This document shows positions 26,401 through 38,396 of a DNA stretch of 64,000 nt, piece by piece; position 1 is the first letter of the stretch, and each line of letters opens with the position of its first letter. Source of the stretch: Pachypanchax playfairii (lineage: Eukaryota > Chordata > Actinopteri > Cyprinodontiformes > Aplocheilidae). Made by a program: the position numbers and the translations under genes. Where the stretch lies: assembly GCA_006937955.1 (NCBI GenBank), contig SSNP01000008.1, positions 4,262,796 to 4,326,795 on the forward strand, given 5' to 3'. The notes beneath the pieces are model-generated. The model was not told the origin of the DNA, ran no database searches, and saw only the letters and a program-made list of their open reading frames with translations.

Positions 26401-28884
26401 ACAAGGTACGTGTAGATTTATATTAGATTTAATTGCATAAAATATGTTTTTCATATGTGAAACTTCTCCAGTGCTGTTTTGAAGTCATTGACTAAATGAG
26501 GCCAGAAGTCATCAGATAACTCGTCACGGTTAAAGATGTCAGTGATTAGGTTTGTTTATTCGATGGCTTGTTTGCTGCTGGTGTTTATTCAAACGGGGTA
26601 AATGTTCTCTCAGACATGAGCTGACTGTGTTGCTGTCCGCTCTCACAGAGCTCCGCTGTGGACTGAGCTGGACTTTCAATGGACCTCCTTTAGAATCAGT
26701 TCTACACATATTTGTGTTTATTTCCAAACGGATGTTTTTAGAACTGGCGACTAACTCAAAATACTGTAAGTGACACAAGTAAAAGACTTTTGCGTCTTTT
26801 TAATCTGCACAATACAGCTGCTGATAACGTGTCATGATTCATAAGCAAACAGGTAAAAATCTAAACGCAGGAGAAGAACAGAAACTCTTACAGTTCTGAT
26901 GTCTGAAGTTCGATATGTGTCCATGAGATAAAGAATAAATACAATATAATCCAATCAACTTTATTTATAAAACATGTTTAAAATCAATCAAAGTTCTGTT
27001 CAATAAATCCCCAAACCAGACTAGTTACTCCAATAATTACTAATATTATAATTATTAATGTACTGACAGAGAAGTAAAAACTCTAATACTTAAAAGCAAA
27101 TTGTAAAACAACTTTTAAAGTTTGGGGAAAAAACATTGTTTTATGGTATCTGAAAGGCTCAATTTTAGCTCCTGTCTCTTTAAGACCCGCCTTTCCTCAA
27201 AGCCCTGTGATTGGTCAGCTGATTGGCGTGGAATGGCAGGATGAGAGATGTGGTCATACTTAAGCCAAATGTGATGCAACATCGTCTTTAGGTAAAAGGA
27301 AGAGAAGCAGGAAATAAAAACAGATTGAGTTCTGTGTAAAAATCTAAATAAGTCACTGAAGGGAAGGAAAAATCCAGATGTTTCTCTAAAGTCCCATCAC
27401 ACCATGTTTTCCTCTGTAATTAACACCATTTTTGTTTTAATTTGTTTTAATTGCATACATCATTTAACTCGCGTCCCGGCTCGGAAACTTTAAAGAGTTT
27501 TATTTATCTTTATGGCTTTTGTCCAGATGTGGAGGGAAACCATTTTATCTCCTCTTCCTCTTCGTCCCCACTGAACAGTTTCCTGGAAATGATTCAGTTT
27601 GTTGTGTTTTAACTCTCAGACCCTGCGGCAGTCGAGCCTTTCTGGCAGGCCGAGTTATTTGAAGGCTCAGGAAGAGTTTTGAACTTTTTAAAAACAAACA
27701 AAAAAAATCTCAAATTTGGAAAACAAAAGCTGAAATCCCTTCTTCCACGATGAATGACGTCACAGTTACAAGATTTAAACATGATTTAATGATTATTTAC
27801 TCTGATTTTTCATGAATTTAATGTAAACATTATAAAAATTAGCTGTTGCTGAGATACTTTATTTTGAAAAACCACAGCAATTCAAGGTAAGTCAAATACT
27901 TTATTATTTTCTACCAGCAACATAAAAATCTAAAGCATTTTGTCATCATTACAGGAAAATAACTATTGTAGTGCGTTTCTGTTCCTCGCAAGACAAAACT
28001 GAGTAACACTCAACATCTATTAACTACCAAAGTGTGTGTGTTTGTGTACAGAGATCATTTAACCAGCAGCTTCCTGTCATTAAACATCAGTAAATGTGTT
28101 TCTCCTTTCTGTGTAATTATTAGCTTTGATCTACTTATACTTTATTATTGTGTTCATGATGAGATCTGGTGTGATTCATCTTCATCGCTGCTCATCACAA
28201 TCTGTGTACAATTTGAACTGTTTCTTAAATTCCAGACGAAGAACGCCTGGAAGTTTCCTGGAGGTTTGTCTGATCCAGGAGAAAACATCGGTAGGTGTTG
28301 AACTACTTCAAACATCCAGCTAAGTTTGATAAGACGCTCCTAACTATTACATATACATTCATCTGAACTGTACAAAATATAGTATAATATGTATACACTC
28401 TTTCTGGTTCTCCCTCAAGTCACTCGTATTTTAAAAAGCAGCTATGAAACTATGAAGCAGCTTCAAACTTTTCGGATTTTTCCCAGGAGCCACTGCTGTT
28501 CGGGAAGTCTTTGAAGAGACCAGCGTTCGCTCTGAGTTCAGATCTCTGCTCAGCATCCGGCAGCAGCACGACCACCCCGGAGCCTTCGGCATGTCGGACA
28601 TGTACATCATCTGCCGACTCAGTCCGCTCACGTACGACATCCACTTCTGCACACATGAGTGTCTGCGCTGTGAGTGGCTGGATGTCAGCGAGCTCGCCGA
28701 AACCAGCAGCACCACACCCATCACTTCACGCATCGCCAGGCTGCTGCTTTACGGCCTGGAGCACGGGTTCCATGAGATCGACCTCGCCATGGAGGAGCTT
28801 CCTGCCGTTTACTCCGGGAGGTTTTACCAGCTGTACCACAGACAGCTTCCCACTAACATACTGAACCAAAAGAAGGTTAAATAA
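23402..28884 (+). CDS. nudt6: Nudix hydrolase 6 (FGF2 antisense-gene family)
   Basis: Nudix-fold hydrolase whose mammalian gene overlaps FGF2 in antisense; its substrate is not well defined. Exons: 23402-23630, 24103-24306, 26350-26405, 28236-28290, 28487-28884, giving 313 aa, close to the human 316. The Met at 23402 (MAFLSRL) was chosen; an in-frame Met at 23381 would add 7 residues. The N-terminal half matches the NUDT6-specific domain (LPADISEDAFSRLLQ, AVWLRVPI, GFATHQVGVAG). The Nudix box starts at G173: E179, R187-E188 and E191-E192 are in place, but the final glycine (GU) is S194. The C-terminal family motifs SDMYIICRL, CEWLDV, TTPITSRIARLLLYG and EELPAVYSG are intact. The start is head to head with afg2a and the 3' end is tail to tail with fgf2. 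Confidence 0.96.
24307..26349 (+). other. nudt6 intron 2
   Basis: A 2 kb AT-rich intron. It contains a perfect CTCF-core match at 24664-24677. Open frames such as 25121-25351 and 25328-25615 have no recognisable relatives. Nothing else is seen. Confidence 0.6.
24664..24677 (+). promoter_or_regulatory. CTCF-core match
   Basis: CCAGCAGAGGGCAG fits the core consensus at every position. It lies in nudt6 intron 2. Confidence 0.45.
26406..28235 (+). other. nudt6 intron 3, with possible L2 tail
   Basis: A 1.8 kb intron. Near 26945-27000 the sequence caatcaactttatttataaa resembles the reverse complement of an L2-type LINE 3' tail. The rest is unrecognised. Confidence 0.45.
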
Positions 28885-29494
28885 GTGGCGTGAATCTGAT
28901 CGAGTGCAGCAGGTTTTATGTTTATTTAATGACGCTGTTCAGATTCCACAGCTCACGTCTCCTCAGGACGTTTATCAGTCAGGATTAAAGTCCGTTAGTG
29001 AGGGTTCGTTAACTGACGGACAGTGTTACTATAACCCAGCTGAAACAAAATGTAGTTGATGTTAAATCCTAAATTATTTATCACATCTGCTGCCTTGAGC
29101 TGATCATAATTATCATGTTTTTTAGAATTTCTTTGTGACAATAATTTAGAACTAAAAGCACTTTAACAAGGACACAATGTGAAACAAATGGCTAAAAACT
29201 CTGAATTGTGCCGTTGAACTGCAGCTCAAGGACTCGTGATCAGAACGTTACTAGTTTCAGTTCATCAGCATCAGAAAGATGGCTGATATTAAAACAACTG
29301 ATCCGCTGAGTCGAGCTGCTGTTTCCAGGTTAATTAAATATGTTCAGGTTTAAAAAACAAAACAAAAAAAAAAAAACAGGCACGAGTCACTGCTTTTAGG
29401 AAGAACTGATGCAACACAGTCATCATTGACTTCACGTCTTCTGCTTTGTCGTTTCAATGAAAGTATCGGCGTCTCGGATCAGTCTAATTCCTGA
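28885..29494. promoter_or_regulatory. convergent nudt6/fgf2 3' ends with overlapping UTRs
   Basis: 610 bp between the two stop codons. On the minus strand AATAAA occupies 28921-28926, so an fgf2 transcript would be cut about 10-25 bases beyond the nudt6 stop. On the plus strand a variant signal ATTAAA at 28984-28989 could end nudt6. The two would overlap by roughly 100 bases, matching the antisense arrangement known in mammals. Confidence 0.55.
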
Positions 29495-32400
29495 TTAGTA
29501 CTTGGCAGACATGGGAAGGAAGAGAATAGCCTTCTGACCCGGTCCGGTTTTGTTTCCAGACTTGTACTGGCCAGTTCGCTTCAGCGCCACATACATGTTT
29601 GGGTATTTTCTGGAGCGGTAGGTGTTGTAGTTGTTGCTCTCGAGACGTTCTAAGAAGTAGCATTCATCTGTCGCTCGTTTCTGAAGGGAAAGATTCAGAA
29701 CAGTAACAGTTTAATCCATGTTTAATCTCATAATGTTAATCTAAACACGTCATTTAATCTCATGTAGAACAAAACGAGGCAGTGAGACAAAACCATCTGA
29801 GGAAATAAGAAAACTGAGAAGAAGTCGTTACACTCTGTTCTTATCTTTACCTTCTAGTGTCTGATCCACACGAACATCCATGAAATCTCACTCACAGTCC
29901 AGGAAGAAGCTTTTATTTTTGTTTTTAGTTGACCAGGACTGTAAAGACCCCAGAAGACCCTTTTCCACAAACTCTAACAAACACACTGACAGTTTTAATC
30001 ATTTTATCATCACAAGTGATGATTTAAAAAAGAACAATAAGTTTTAATATTAAGAATCTCTTGATAGTGATGTTTGTGTAAAATGTGTATTTTTTATTAG
30101 AACAAACATCGATGACTCGAGATCCAACGTAAACCAATCAGGATCTTTTAAATCAGACCAAACTGTCAATTTAGAAACTACAAACTGAATCTTTTAACAA
30201 ACGTATTTGTTTCCTCGTCATCTGATTCCAAATGATGGTGATGAAGAAGAGACATCACTGCTGAATTTACATACAATTAAACAGTTTGTACTTGAAACCT
30301 CAGAACCACCAAATCTCATAAATCTCAACTTTTCACACTTTCACTTTAAACAACACTGCAGTGTTGTTTGAAACGACAGTCAGAAAAATGTTCCAACTGC
30401 TATTAAAAAGGAGAGAAACTAATCTGTAGTTTATTGATGTAAAGTTTGTTCATCTTGTTTTTAAACAGAAAGGACAGATTTGTCTGGGATAATCTGTAAA
30501 TTACTGAATATTTCAAATTAAAAGTACAAATTAAATGTGTTGCTACAGTAAAAATTAAAGTATGTTCACTGGTGTCACTTTCTAACATAAAATGAATTAA
30601 ACTGAATAAAAACTGTATTTATTTTGGACATCAATGTGTTTCTATAAAGTTGACACATCTTTCTTATGTTTTGGGTTTTGGATCAACACCTCCGATATCC
30701 TCAGAGATCCTAAAGGATTTACAAGTTTTAAAAAGCCTGAAATTAAAATCAACATTAGAATATCAATAACTTTATTTTCAGTGTGTTCTGCCTCGTCTGT
30801 TTCTCAACAGCCTGAATCCTACAGAGATGTTATATTCTGCATCGTTTTACATCATTATTTGTCTCTATATCAGAACTTCAATTATCCAAAGATCAATATT
30901 TAAATTCTTTAATACAGTTTGTTCATGTTCTTCCAGTTTAAATTACGTATTACTTTTAAACTACCTGGTTAAATATAAACCAGGTAGAAGATATACAGTG
31001 GGGCAAAAAAGTATTTAGTCAGCCACCAATTGTGTAAGTTCTCCCACTTAAAAAGATCAGAGAGGCCTGTAATTTTCATCATAGGTATACCTCAACTATG
31101 AGAGACAAAATGAGGGAAAAAAATCCAGAAAATCACATTGTCTGATTTTTAAAGAATTTATTTGCAAATTATGGTGGAAAATAAGTATTTGGTCAATAAC
31201 AAAAGTTAATCTCAATACTTTGTTATATAGCCTTTGTTGGCAATGACAGAGGTCAAACGTTTTCTGTAAGTCTTCACAAGGTTTTCACACACTGTTGCTG
31301 GTATTTTGGCCCATTCCTCCATGCAGATCTCCTCTAGAGCAGTGATGTTTTGGGGCTGACGCTGGGCAACACGGACTTTCAACTCCCTCCAGAGATTTTC
31401 TATGGGGTTGAGATCTGGAGACTGGCTAGGCCACTCCAGGACCTTGAAATGCTTCTTACGAAGCCACTCCTTCGTTGCCCGGGCGGTGTGTTTGGGATCA
31501 TTGTCATGCTGAAAGACCCAGCCACGTCTCATTTTCAATGCCCTTGCTGATGGAAGGAGGTTTTCACTCAAAATCTTACGATACATGGCCCCATTCATTC
31601 TTTCCTTTACACGGATCAGTCGTCCTGGTCCCCTTGCAGAAAAACAGCCCCAAAGCATGATGTTTCCACCCCCATGCTTTACAGTAGGTATGGTGTTCTT
31701 TGGATCCAACTCAGCATTCTTTCCCCTCCAAACACGACAAGTTGAGTTTCTACCAAAAAGTTCTATTTTGGTTTCATCTGACCATATGATGTTCTCCCAA
31801 TCCTCTTCTGGATCATCCAAATGCTCTCTAGCAAACCGCAGACGGGCCTGGACGTGTCCTGGCTTCAGCAGGGGGACACGTCTGGCACTGCAGGATTTGA
31901 GTCCCTGGCGGCGTAGTGTGTTACTGATGGTAGCCTTTGTTACTTTGGTCCCAGCTCTCTGCAGGTCATTCACTAGGTCCCTCCGTGTGGTTCTGGGATT
32001 TTTGCTCACCGTTCTTGTGATCATTTTGACCCCACGGGGTGAGATCTTGCGTGGAGCCCCAGATCGAGGGAGATTATCAGTGGGNNNNNNNNNNGCTGGA
32101 GGTGGAACCACCCAAAAGGAAGCCGGGGTGGTAAATTACAGGATCTGGTCTAAATGAATCCACATCCAGACTCTCAGTAGACCCATGTGTCTGAAGTTAG
32201 GACAGATTCCAGGAGGATTCGTGGATCAAAGAGGTGTTTTAACTAGCTGGGTGCAATAAGACTTCCTGTAAAAATATAACTGGATTCAGAAGCTTGTAAC
32301 TGTTCTGACATCAGTCCAGCAATGACATGTAAATAAAAACCGAAAGGACAGAGCAGACGAGTAGCTTTCATCTTCATCCCACAGAAACACGGTGACAGAA

Positions 32401-33284
32401 AGAAAGTGTTTGGATCAGAAGTTAAATAATTAACACTGTTTCCACTTTAATGATCCACTCTGGATATATTTACATGAAGAAGAACCAAAATAACTGATCA
32501 TTTCTCAGACTAATTGATTTATCCCTTAAACAGCTGGAGTCAAGCGTTTGTTTGGCCACACACGGACCACATGTTGCTGTTTAATCCAAATTCCATGAAC
32601 TCCCTCCGACTGATGAAACTACAGGACACACTTTAACCAGAGACAGAACCGTCGAGGAGGCGTGCTGGTGTTTCCATCACAGACAGAAAACATTAGATCT
32701 CATCACAACCTTAGAACCTGCGATAAGATCGTCATTCTGATCATTTTATGAGGTTGAAAGTTTGATAGAGTTGAAACTGTGCTGCCTTGTGTGACATAAA
32801 CCACAGAGCCAACAGAGTGAATGACTGTGACTCAGCACAGTCAACACATTCACTAAAATCTACATTTCATCATACTTCCCACCGATTAAGAAAATCTGAG
32901 GTGTACTTTTGTAGAACTGGGAGTTTTATACTTTCCAGAAGTTTTAAATAATAAATAAATGTTAATAAGTGGAGAATAAACCTCAGTAAGCTGGAAAATT
33001 CTTATTTTCCTTCCTTTTTTTAAACTTTACTCTCACTTTCCTGTTGAAACAGAACAGAAAGAGGCTTTGTGTAACATCCAGAGTAAGAAGGAGAGTTTTT
33101 ACTTACTGTGGGAGTCGCTCTTCTCTCGGATTCCATCTACACTCCCATCAGATTTTATCCTCAAGAAGAAGCCTCCATTTTTACAGTACAGCCTCTTGGG
33201 GTCCTTGAAGCTCCCGGGAGGAAACCCCCCGCTGGCGCTGTCTTCAGGTACAGAGGGAAGTGTTGTGATTTCTCCTGTGGCCAT
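29495..33284 (-). CDS. fgf2: fibroblast growth factor 2 (exon 2 not visible)
   Basis: Heparin-binding growth factor of the beta-trefoil family, exported without a signal peptide. Exon 1 (33107-33284, start 33284) encodes MATGEITTLPSVPED through GIREKSDSH and ends in phase 1 at gtaagt. Exon 3 (29495-29680) encodes KRATDECYFLERLESNNYNTYRSRKYPN through SAKY and keeps the heparin-binding stretch KRTGQYKSGNKTGPGQK. With the family's usual 104-bp exon 2 the phases close and the protein would be 155 aa, the same as human FGF2. No sequence like exon 2 can be read between 29681 and 33106. It probably lies in the placeholder gap 32085-32094 rather than being absent. The last residue is tyrosine (SAKY), where human FGF2 ends in serine. 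Confidence 0.93.
30996..32094 (-). mobile_element. Tc1/mariner-family transposon, truncated by assembly gap
   Basis: The left inverted repeat begins CAGTGGGGCAAAAAAGTATT at 30996, directly after a TA dinucleotide. The transposase frame runs from the gap down to a stop at 31212, uninterrupted. It contains IIWSDETKIELFGRN, VFQHDNDPKHTA and WPSQSPDLNPIENLW, the three parts of a DD34E catalytic triad. The N-terminal DNA-binding region and the right inverted repeat are not in the window: the sequence after the Ns (gctggaggtgg...) does not look like transposon. It lies in the fgf2 introns, antisense to nudt6 and in fgf2 orientation. The copy looks young, since the visible frame is intact. Confidence 0.93.
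32085..32094. other. assembly gap placeholder (10 N)
   Basis: Ten Ns interrupt a transposon that should continue for several hundred bases with a second inverted repeat. The flanking sequences do not join, so true gap length must be much more than 10 bp. Confidence 0.9.
32158..33106 (-). other. fgf2 intron 1 side, no exon recognised
   Basis: From the end of the gap-adjacent sequence to the exon 1 donor. I looked on the minus strand for the expected exon 2 (LQLQAEERGVVSI-like) and found none. Confidence 0.6.
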
Positions 33285-34500
33285 CTCCTCCTCTTACTCC
33301 TGCTTCCTGCCAACTGCTTCGTTTCCTTCTTAAGAAGTGCAGAGACCCTCGCTGTGGCCTCCCACCAACCTCCTCCCCTCCTCCACAGATCCTCACACAA
33401 ACTGATTCCACTTAACCTCAGAGGTCAGTTTGCCTGAGCAGCCCCCCTCACAGGGCACCGAGTGCCCTTCTAGTCCAGGGAATCTGAAGCACAGAAGCTC
33501 CTGCAGGCTTCTACCAAACAGCTTGAAGCTTCTCATCTGCTGTTTGGAGAGTCGGCAGCTGTTTTTACCAGTAGAACACACTCATGAGGAGGGTGTGCAT
33601 GCAGGTTTGACTCTATCTGTCTTTCTCCTTGCTGTTTGGAGCAGGGCAGCTGGCTTAGATCTCTGATGAAGGCTTTCCCCTTTGGGCCTCAGTTCGCATG
33701 CGCCTTAGGAGCACCAGCAGAAACACACATGCTCACGCCCACTAACGCTCGCCAATTTAACCAACCAACCCAGAGACGGTTGGGATAAGAGAAGGAGAGG
33801 GGAACATGCAGCCTGGGCTTTAACAGAGCAGCTGCAGCTGCAGCAGCCATGTGAAAGAGAACCAGGGATTTTATTCATCTGCTAAAAAAAGACACAAAAT
33901 GAAACATTTTTCATTTGTTAAATTTGTTTTGGGAACCATTTCTAACCATTTTTCTTCCAAGGCGAAACTCCTGTAACACATCTACATGTAACTTTCTATG
34001 ATCTGCTGAAACAAGCATTTAACTCATACTCTGTAATTTCACATCAAATCTCTCTACAGGAGAAAAAGCTACTGACTAAAACTTTTTATCAAGTTCTTCA
34101 AGCTGGTTTATTTTATGGATTGATGCGAGTATCAGTGCAGGTAAATAATAGAAGCCATGAACACTCTGATGTGTCACTTTCTATGTGTTTCCTCTCTTAA
34201 TGTGACAACGTGATCAGGGTCACATGACTCATCATGTCTCCACCGTCAAAAACCAGAAACTTTTCACTTCACTAAAGTATTGGATACTGATCACATACTG
34301 ATCAGATACCGATACTTTGCTCAAAAATTTTCTGACTGGAACTAAAAGAGTCAGTGCTTTTATTTTGATAGAACACACACAATAGACTTCCTCCACAGAT
34401 CCTGCCAGTGTACAAACACATGACTAACATGTTACCGGTGAACACCTCATAGTCTTCATACACACGCGGGTGGGGGGCAGCAGCCATGTGGCTAGGCTGT

Positions 34501-34982
34501 GGACCCAGGTCAGTCCTGATCTGGGTGGCTCCTGTGGACCCAGGTCAGTCCTGATCTGGGTGGCTCCTGTGGACCCAGGTCAGTCCTGATCTGGGTGGCT
34601 CCTGTGGACCCAGGTCAGTCCTGATCTGGGTGGCTCCTGTGGACCCAGGTCAGTCCTGATCTGGGTGGCTCCTGTGGACCCAGGTCAGTCCTGATCTGGG
34701 TGGCTCCTGTGGACCCAGGTCAGTCCTGATCTGGGTGGCTCCTGTGGACCCAGGTCAGTCCTGATCTGGGTGGCTCCTGTTGATCCAGGTCAGTCCTGAT
34801 CTGGGTGGCTCCTGTGGACCCAGGTCAGTCCTGATCTGGGTGGCTCCTGTGGACCCAGGTCAGTCCTGATCTGGGTGGCTCCTGTGGATCCAGGCCAGTC
34901 CTGATCTGAGTGGCTCCTGTGGACCCAGGCCAGACCTGATCTGGGTGGCTCCTGTGGACCCAGGCCAGACCTGATCTGGGTG
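34501..34982. repeat. minisatellite, 35-bp unit x 13.8
   Basis: Thirteen full units beginning GGACCCAGGTCAGTCCTGAT plus a 27-bp partial unit. Variation (GGCCAG, AGACC) is concentrated in the last three copies. It abuts an L2-like LINE tail. Confidence 0.96.
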
Positions 34983-35090
34983 TGTCATTATTTGTGTGAT
35001 CGCTGTTTTTAATTGTTTTTATCATGTAAAGCACTTTGTGCTGCTTTGACATATAAAAAGTGATTTCTAAATAAAGTTTGATTTGATTTA
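34983..35090 (+). mobile_element. L2-like LINE 3' tail
   Basis: Contains gtaaagcactttgtgctgct and ends in aaataaagtttgatttgatt, the typical 3' tail of teleost L2-type elements. Only the tail is present. Confidence 0.65.
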
Positions 35091-36433
35091 GATGAGAACT
35101 ATTTAGTCCAGATGGTTCTGGATCAGATCTCAGGTGAGTTGGAGTTTTGGAGGAAGTGGACCATCTTTCAGTTACAGCTCACAGTCTGAGTCAGCAGAAC
35201 TTCAGTTCTGTTGTGACTGAGCTGTTCCATGATTTAACACCTGAAACACGGTTCTCCTCGGTTCTTCAGGAGACGCAGCAGCACAGTGAAATCACTACTA
35301 CTGTTTCCAACTGGCTGCACGTAGAGATTATAATCTGTCTGACCTAAAAAATGCAACCATGTGAAACTCATCTATGGATACTTTTACAAACTGATGACAG
35401 GTGAGATTTAAACCCAGTAGAACCAGAACAAAGATGCGAATCAGTGTGTGAAGTCTGTCAGGAAGAAGGAAGCAGTAAACCGTATCAAAGGCTACATTTT
35501 AGTTTGTGACATCAGGTAGAAAAGCTTTTTCTTATGAGTCATTTGCAGTTTTCTGCAGTACTTAATCTGTGTTGTGATTAGAGCAGACGCCAGACTGATG
35601 ATACAAAAGTTCCAAAATAATCTCGTCAAATTAAAAACAAGGTGAAAATGGTGAATTAGAAACTGGTTCATGGTTGTTGAGCGTGGAGGCATCGAACAGG
35701 TTTCTCTTCACGGGTGGTTTTCCACAGAAATCTTCAAAGACACTTTTATAAAGAATAATACTAAAATGTGAAAGAATCTTAATAAAAAAAATGATGACAT
35801 CACTTCCTTTTCTTGTACAGGCCAATGGATCCAGCTGCAGTTTGGAGACTTCATACCGCAGACAGATGAGAACCGACGTGCTAGTTAAGGTTATTTAAGG
35901 TTAAACACACGAGACCATAAAGCAGGATTAATAATCTCTGTGTTCATTTTATTTTATCATATATCTGTAAAAACAAATAATTATACTTTTTTTGTTTATT
36001 CATTAGACAAATATTCCAATTTTCCAGAGAAATTAACCTTAATTTGATCATCATTTACATAATGTCTAAATATAAAAACTTTAAACTTTACTTTATTTTC
36101 ACAATAAGTCCTTTTCATCTTCAGTACATTGTTAGGCTTTTAATGTACTCTTATTCATGAGTCAGTAAGTTTAAACATGTCACTTAAGGTAAAACATTTT
36201 TATTATAACTATGGTGAACTGAAATGGAACATGTTTGAAACAAACTGAATGAACTAAATAAATTAAATTATTAAAATCTGCTCGTTTAAAAAGGAGAACT
36301 ATCTGAATAAGTGTGTTTTGCATTGAGGAAGAGTGTAAATTTATTGTCAGAGTGACTCAGCGTTGGGCCTCATGTGGAGTGTTTGTATATATAAATATGT
36401 GTGTGAGAATGATCTATAGGAAAGTCACTGTTA

Positions 36434-37340
36434 GATATTCTATAAATATAATTTTAAATGAACTTAAAGTAATGTAATTACATTTTTACAGGTCTGATAT
36501 GTGAAATGTTCGTCTGCGTTTCTGACTTTCACATGTTGAGAATGTCTCCGGTCCGTCGTGTCTCGTGAACTCCAGCCTGCCTTTAATGACCAGACAGACA
36601 TGATCAAGTTGATCTTGATTAACATGAATTATGTTACTGTAAACAGAAATGAGTGGTGTGAGTCTGAGATGAGTAACTCAGTAAAAGTCACTCTCACTGC
36701 AACTTGAGTCACTAAACTTGGTATCGCTCATACAAACTACAATACAGACTTGTTTTACCAACATATTTTGATCATCTTATAGGAAAGATGCTCCTACTGA
36801 TTAAATTTAACATGTAACGGAAGTCTGTTTTCGTCCAAAACATCGAACCTAAACAGGATATGCAATGACGTGTTTTTCCGAACCGTCAGTTGTCTATTAT
36901 TTTCAGGATGCTTTGCAACCAGTTATGAAAGTTGTGATAACCTGTTTTAGACATCGCAGGAACCTCAGGTGGAAAGTTTGATTTCTCTATTTGAAATCCA
37001 AACTAAAAAAATAAAAGCATTCCACATGAGAGTTTAATGCCTTTTATGACATTTTTATTTTAAATTCTATTTGATTTCATCTTCCAGAAATAGAAACTTT
37101 ACCTTCTTGAGATGAAACTTGGAACTGCTACCGATGAGCCAAATCAAAAGGCCAATTTTCTAAAAGTTTGATTCAACTAACTTCCTATGACTCAAATTCA
37201 TCCACCTTGATTCAGGTCAAAGTGCAACTCAGCAGGTCCGAGTCAAAACACAGATCTGAAGCTCAGAGTGAACCAAAGAATTAAAAACACTCAGTAACTG
37301 ATGACCTGATGTTCTGCTGATCTGAGATAACAGATCACTG
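36434..37340. repeat. direct repeat copy A (907 bp)
   Basis: Matches 43353-44260 base for base except for about half a dozen substitutions and one small length change. It starts GATATTCTATAAATATA and ends AACAGATCACTG. It has no coding capacity and does not resemble a repeat I know. Confidence 0.95.
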
Positions 37341-37640
37341 CAGGGCAGAACATTTGCAGCAAGATGATGAAGATGTTTAATATGTCTGTTGTGGAGAGTG
37401 TGCTCACATCTGCAGTCACCTGTTGGGGGGCGGGGCATCAAAACATGATGTAATCTGAAGAAACTGATAAAAAAGGCTGGTTCTATTGTGGATCCTCTTG
37501 AGTTTGTTGTCCAAAAGGAGGACGAAGAACATGATGGAAAACCCTCATCATCATCCTCACAGCACAGTAACACAACAACAGAGTGTCTTCAGTCAGAAGC
37601 GGCTTCTTTGTTCTTCAGATCCAACAGAGACCGCTACAGG

Positions 37641-37820
37641 AGGTCCTTCCTGTCCACAGCTAGAACCCTCTACAAGAGATCCTTCCTGTCTAAATCTAGA
37701 ACCCTCTACAGGAGATCCTTCTTGTCTAAATCTAGAACCCTCTACAAGAGATCCTTCCTGTCTAAATCTAGAACCCTCTACATGAGATCCTTCCCGTCCA
37801 CAGATAGAACTCTCTATAAT
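37641..37820. repeat. minisatellite, 36-bp unit x 5
   Basis: Five units of the type AGATCCTTCCTGTCTAAATC...; the first and last are more diverged. The period is a multiple of three, so frames stay open on both strands. These frames open with GTG or have no homology, so I do not call a gene. Confidence 0.93.
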
Positions 37821-38396
37821 GACTCTCTGAAGAAACACTGAGTTACTACAACCTTTTATTTCATCTTGAAATTAATTAAATATTATTGAATATAACTGCC
37901 AACATTAAGACTCTCACCAGCAGAGAGTAAAATATTTTCCCTTCTGCAGGAGGTTGATGTTTGTGACCATGTGAAAGTAATCTGACATGCAGACGGGTCA
38001 TATTAGGATGTCTGAACTGATTAACAGCAAACTGACAGAATAAATAACTTTTATTTGAATATAAATGTCACTCTCTCTGAAGGATCACATCCTAATTTAT
38101 AAGAGTTACTTTATTATCTTGAGCTTGAAAGTTTGACCTGTAGCACAGAGTCACACACGCAGAGCGAACACATTCACTAAAACATATTCATGTCTTATCA
38201 AAAAAATCTTTGAAAATTCAGGTTTTAAATATCTGAGTCTTCGTGGTGTTTTTGTCTCCCTCTAGTGACAGAAAAGAGGATCTTTCTAAAAGTCCATGAC
38301 TGACGACTACAGACTGATCAACCTGTTTGCTGCAGTTTGTAGCACTTTGAAAAATAAAATGCTATCTGAGAAAAATAAATAAAACAAGGAATTAAC

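Larger units (their letters stand above)
33285..38396. other. fgf2 upstream / bbs12 downstream spacer
   Basis: A 5.1 kb spacer. 33285-33860 is the GC-richer fgf2 5' region. It is followed by the 35-bp minisatellite (34501-34982) and an L2-like tail (34983-35090), then copy A of the 0.9 kb repeat (36434-37340) and the 36-bp minisatellite (37641-37820). Open frames here open with GTG or run through repeats. I see no gene. Confidence 0.6.

Noticed and set aside
31350..32157. Plus-strand frames up to 190 codons
   Set aside because: They are shadows of the minus-strand Tc1-like transposase.
29683..33106. Loss of fgf2 function by transposon insertion into an exon
   Set aside because: The transposon lies in intronic sequence and both visible exons are intact; a collapsed gap explains the missing exon more simply.
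37488..37841. 117-codon frame starting DPLEFVVQKEDEEHDGK
   Set aside because: It starts with GTG, most of it is the 36-bp minisatellite, and two other frames are open over the same bases.
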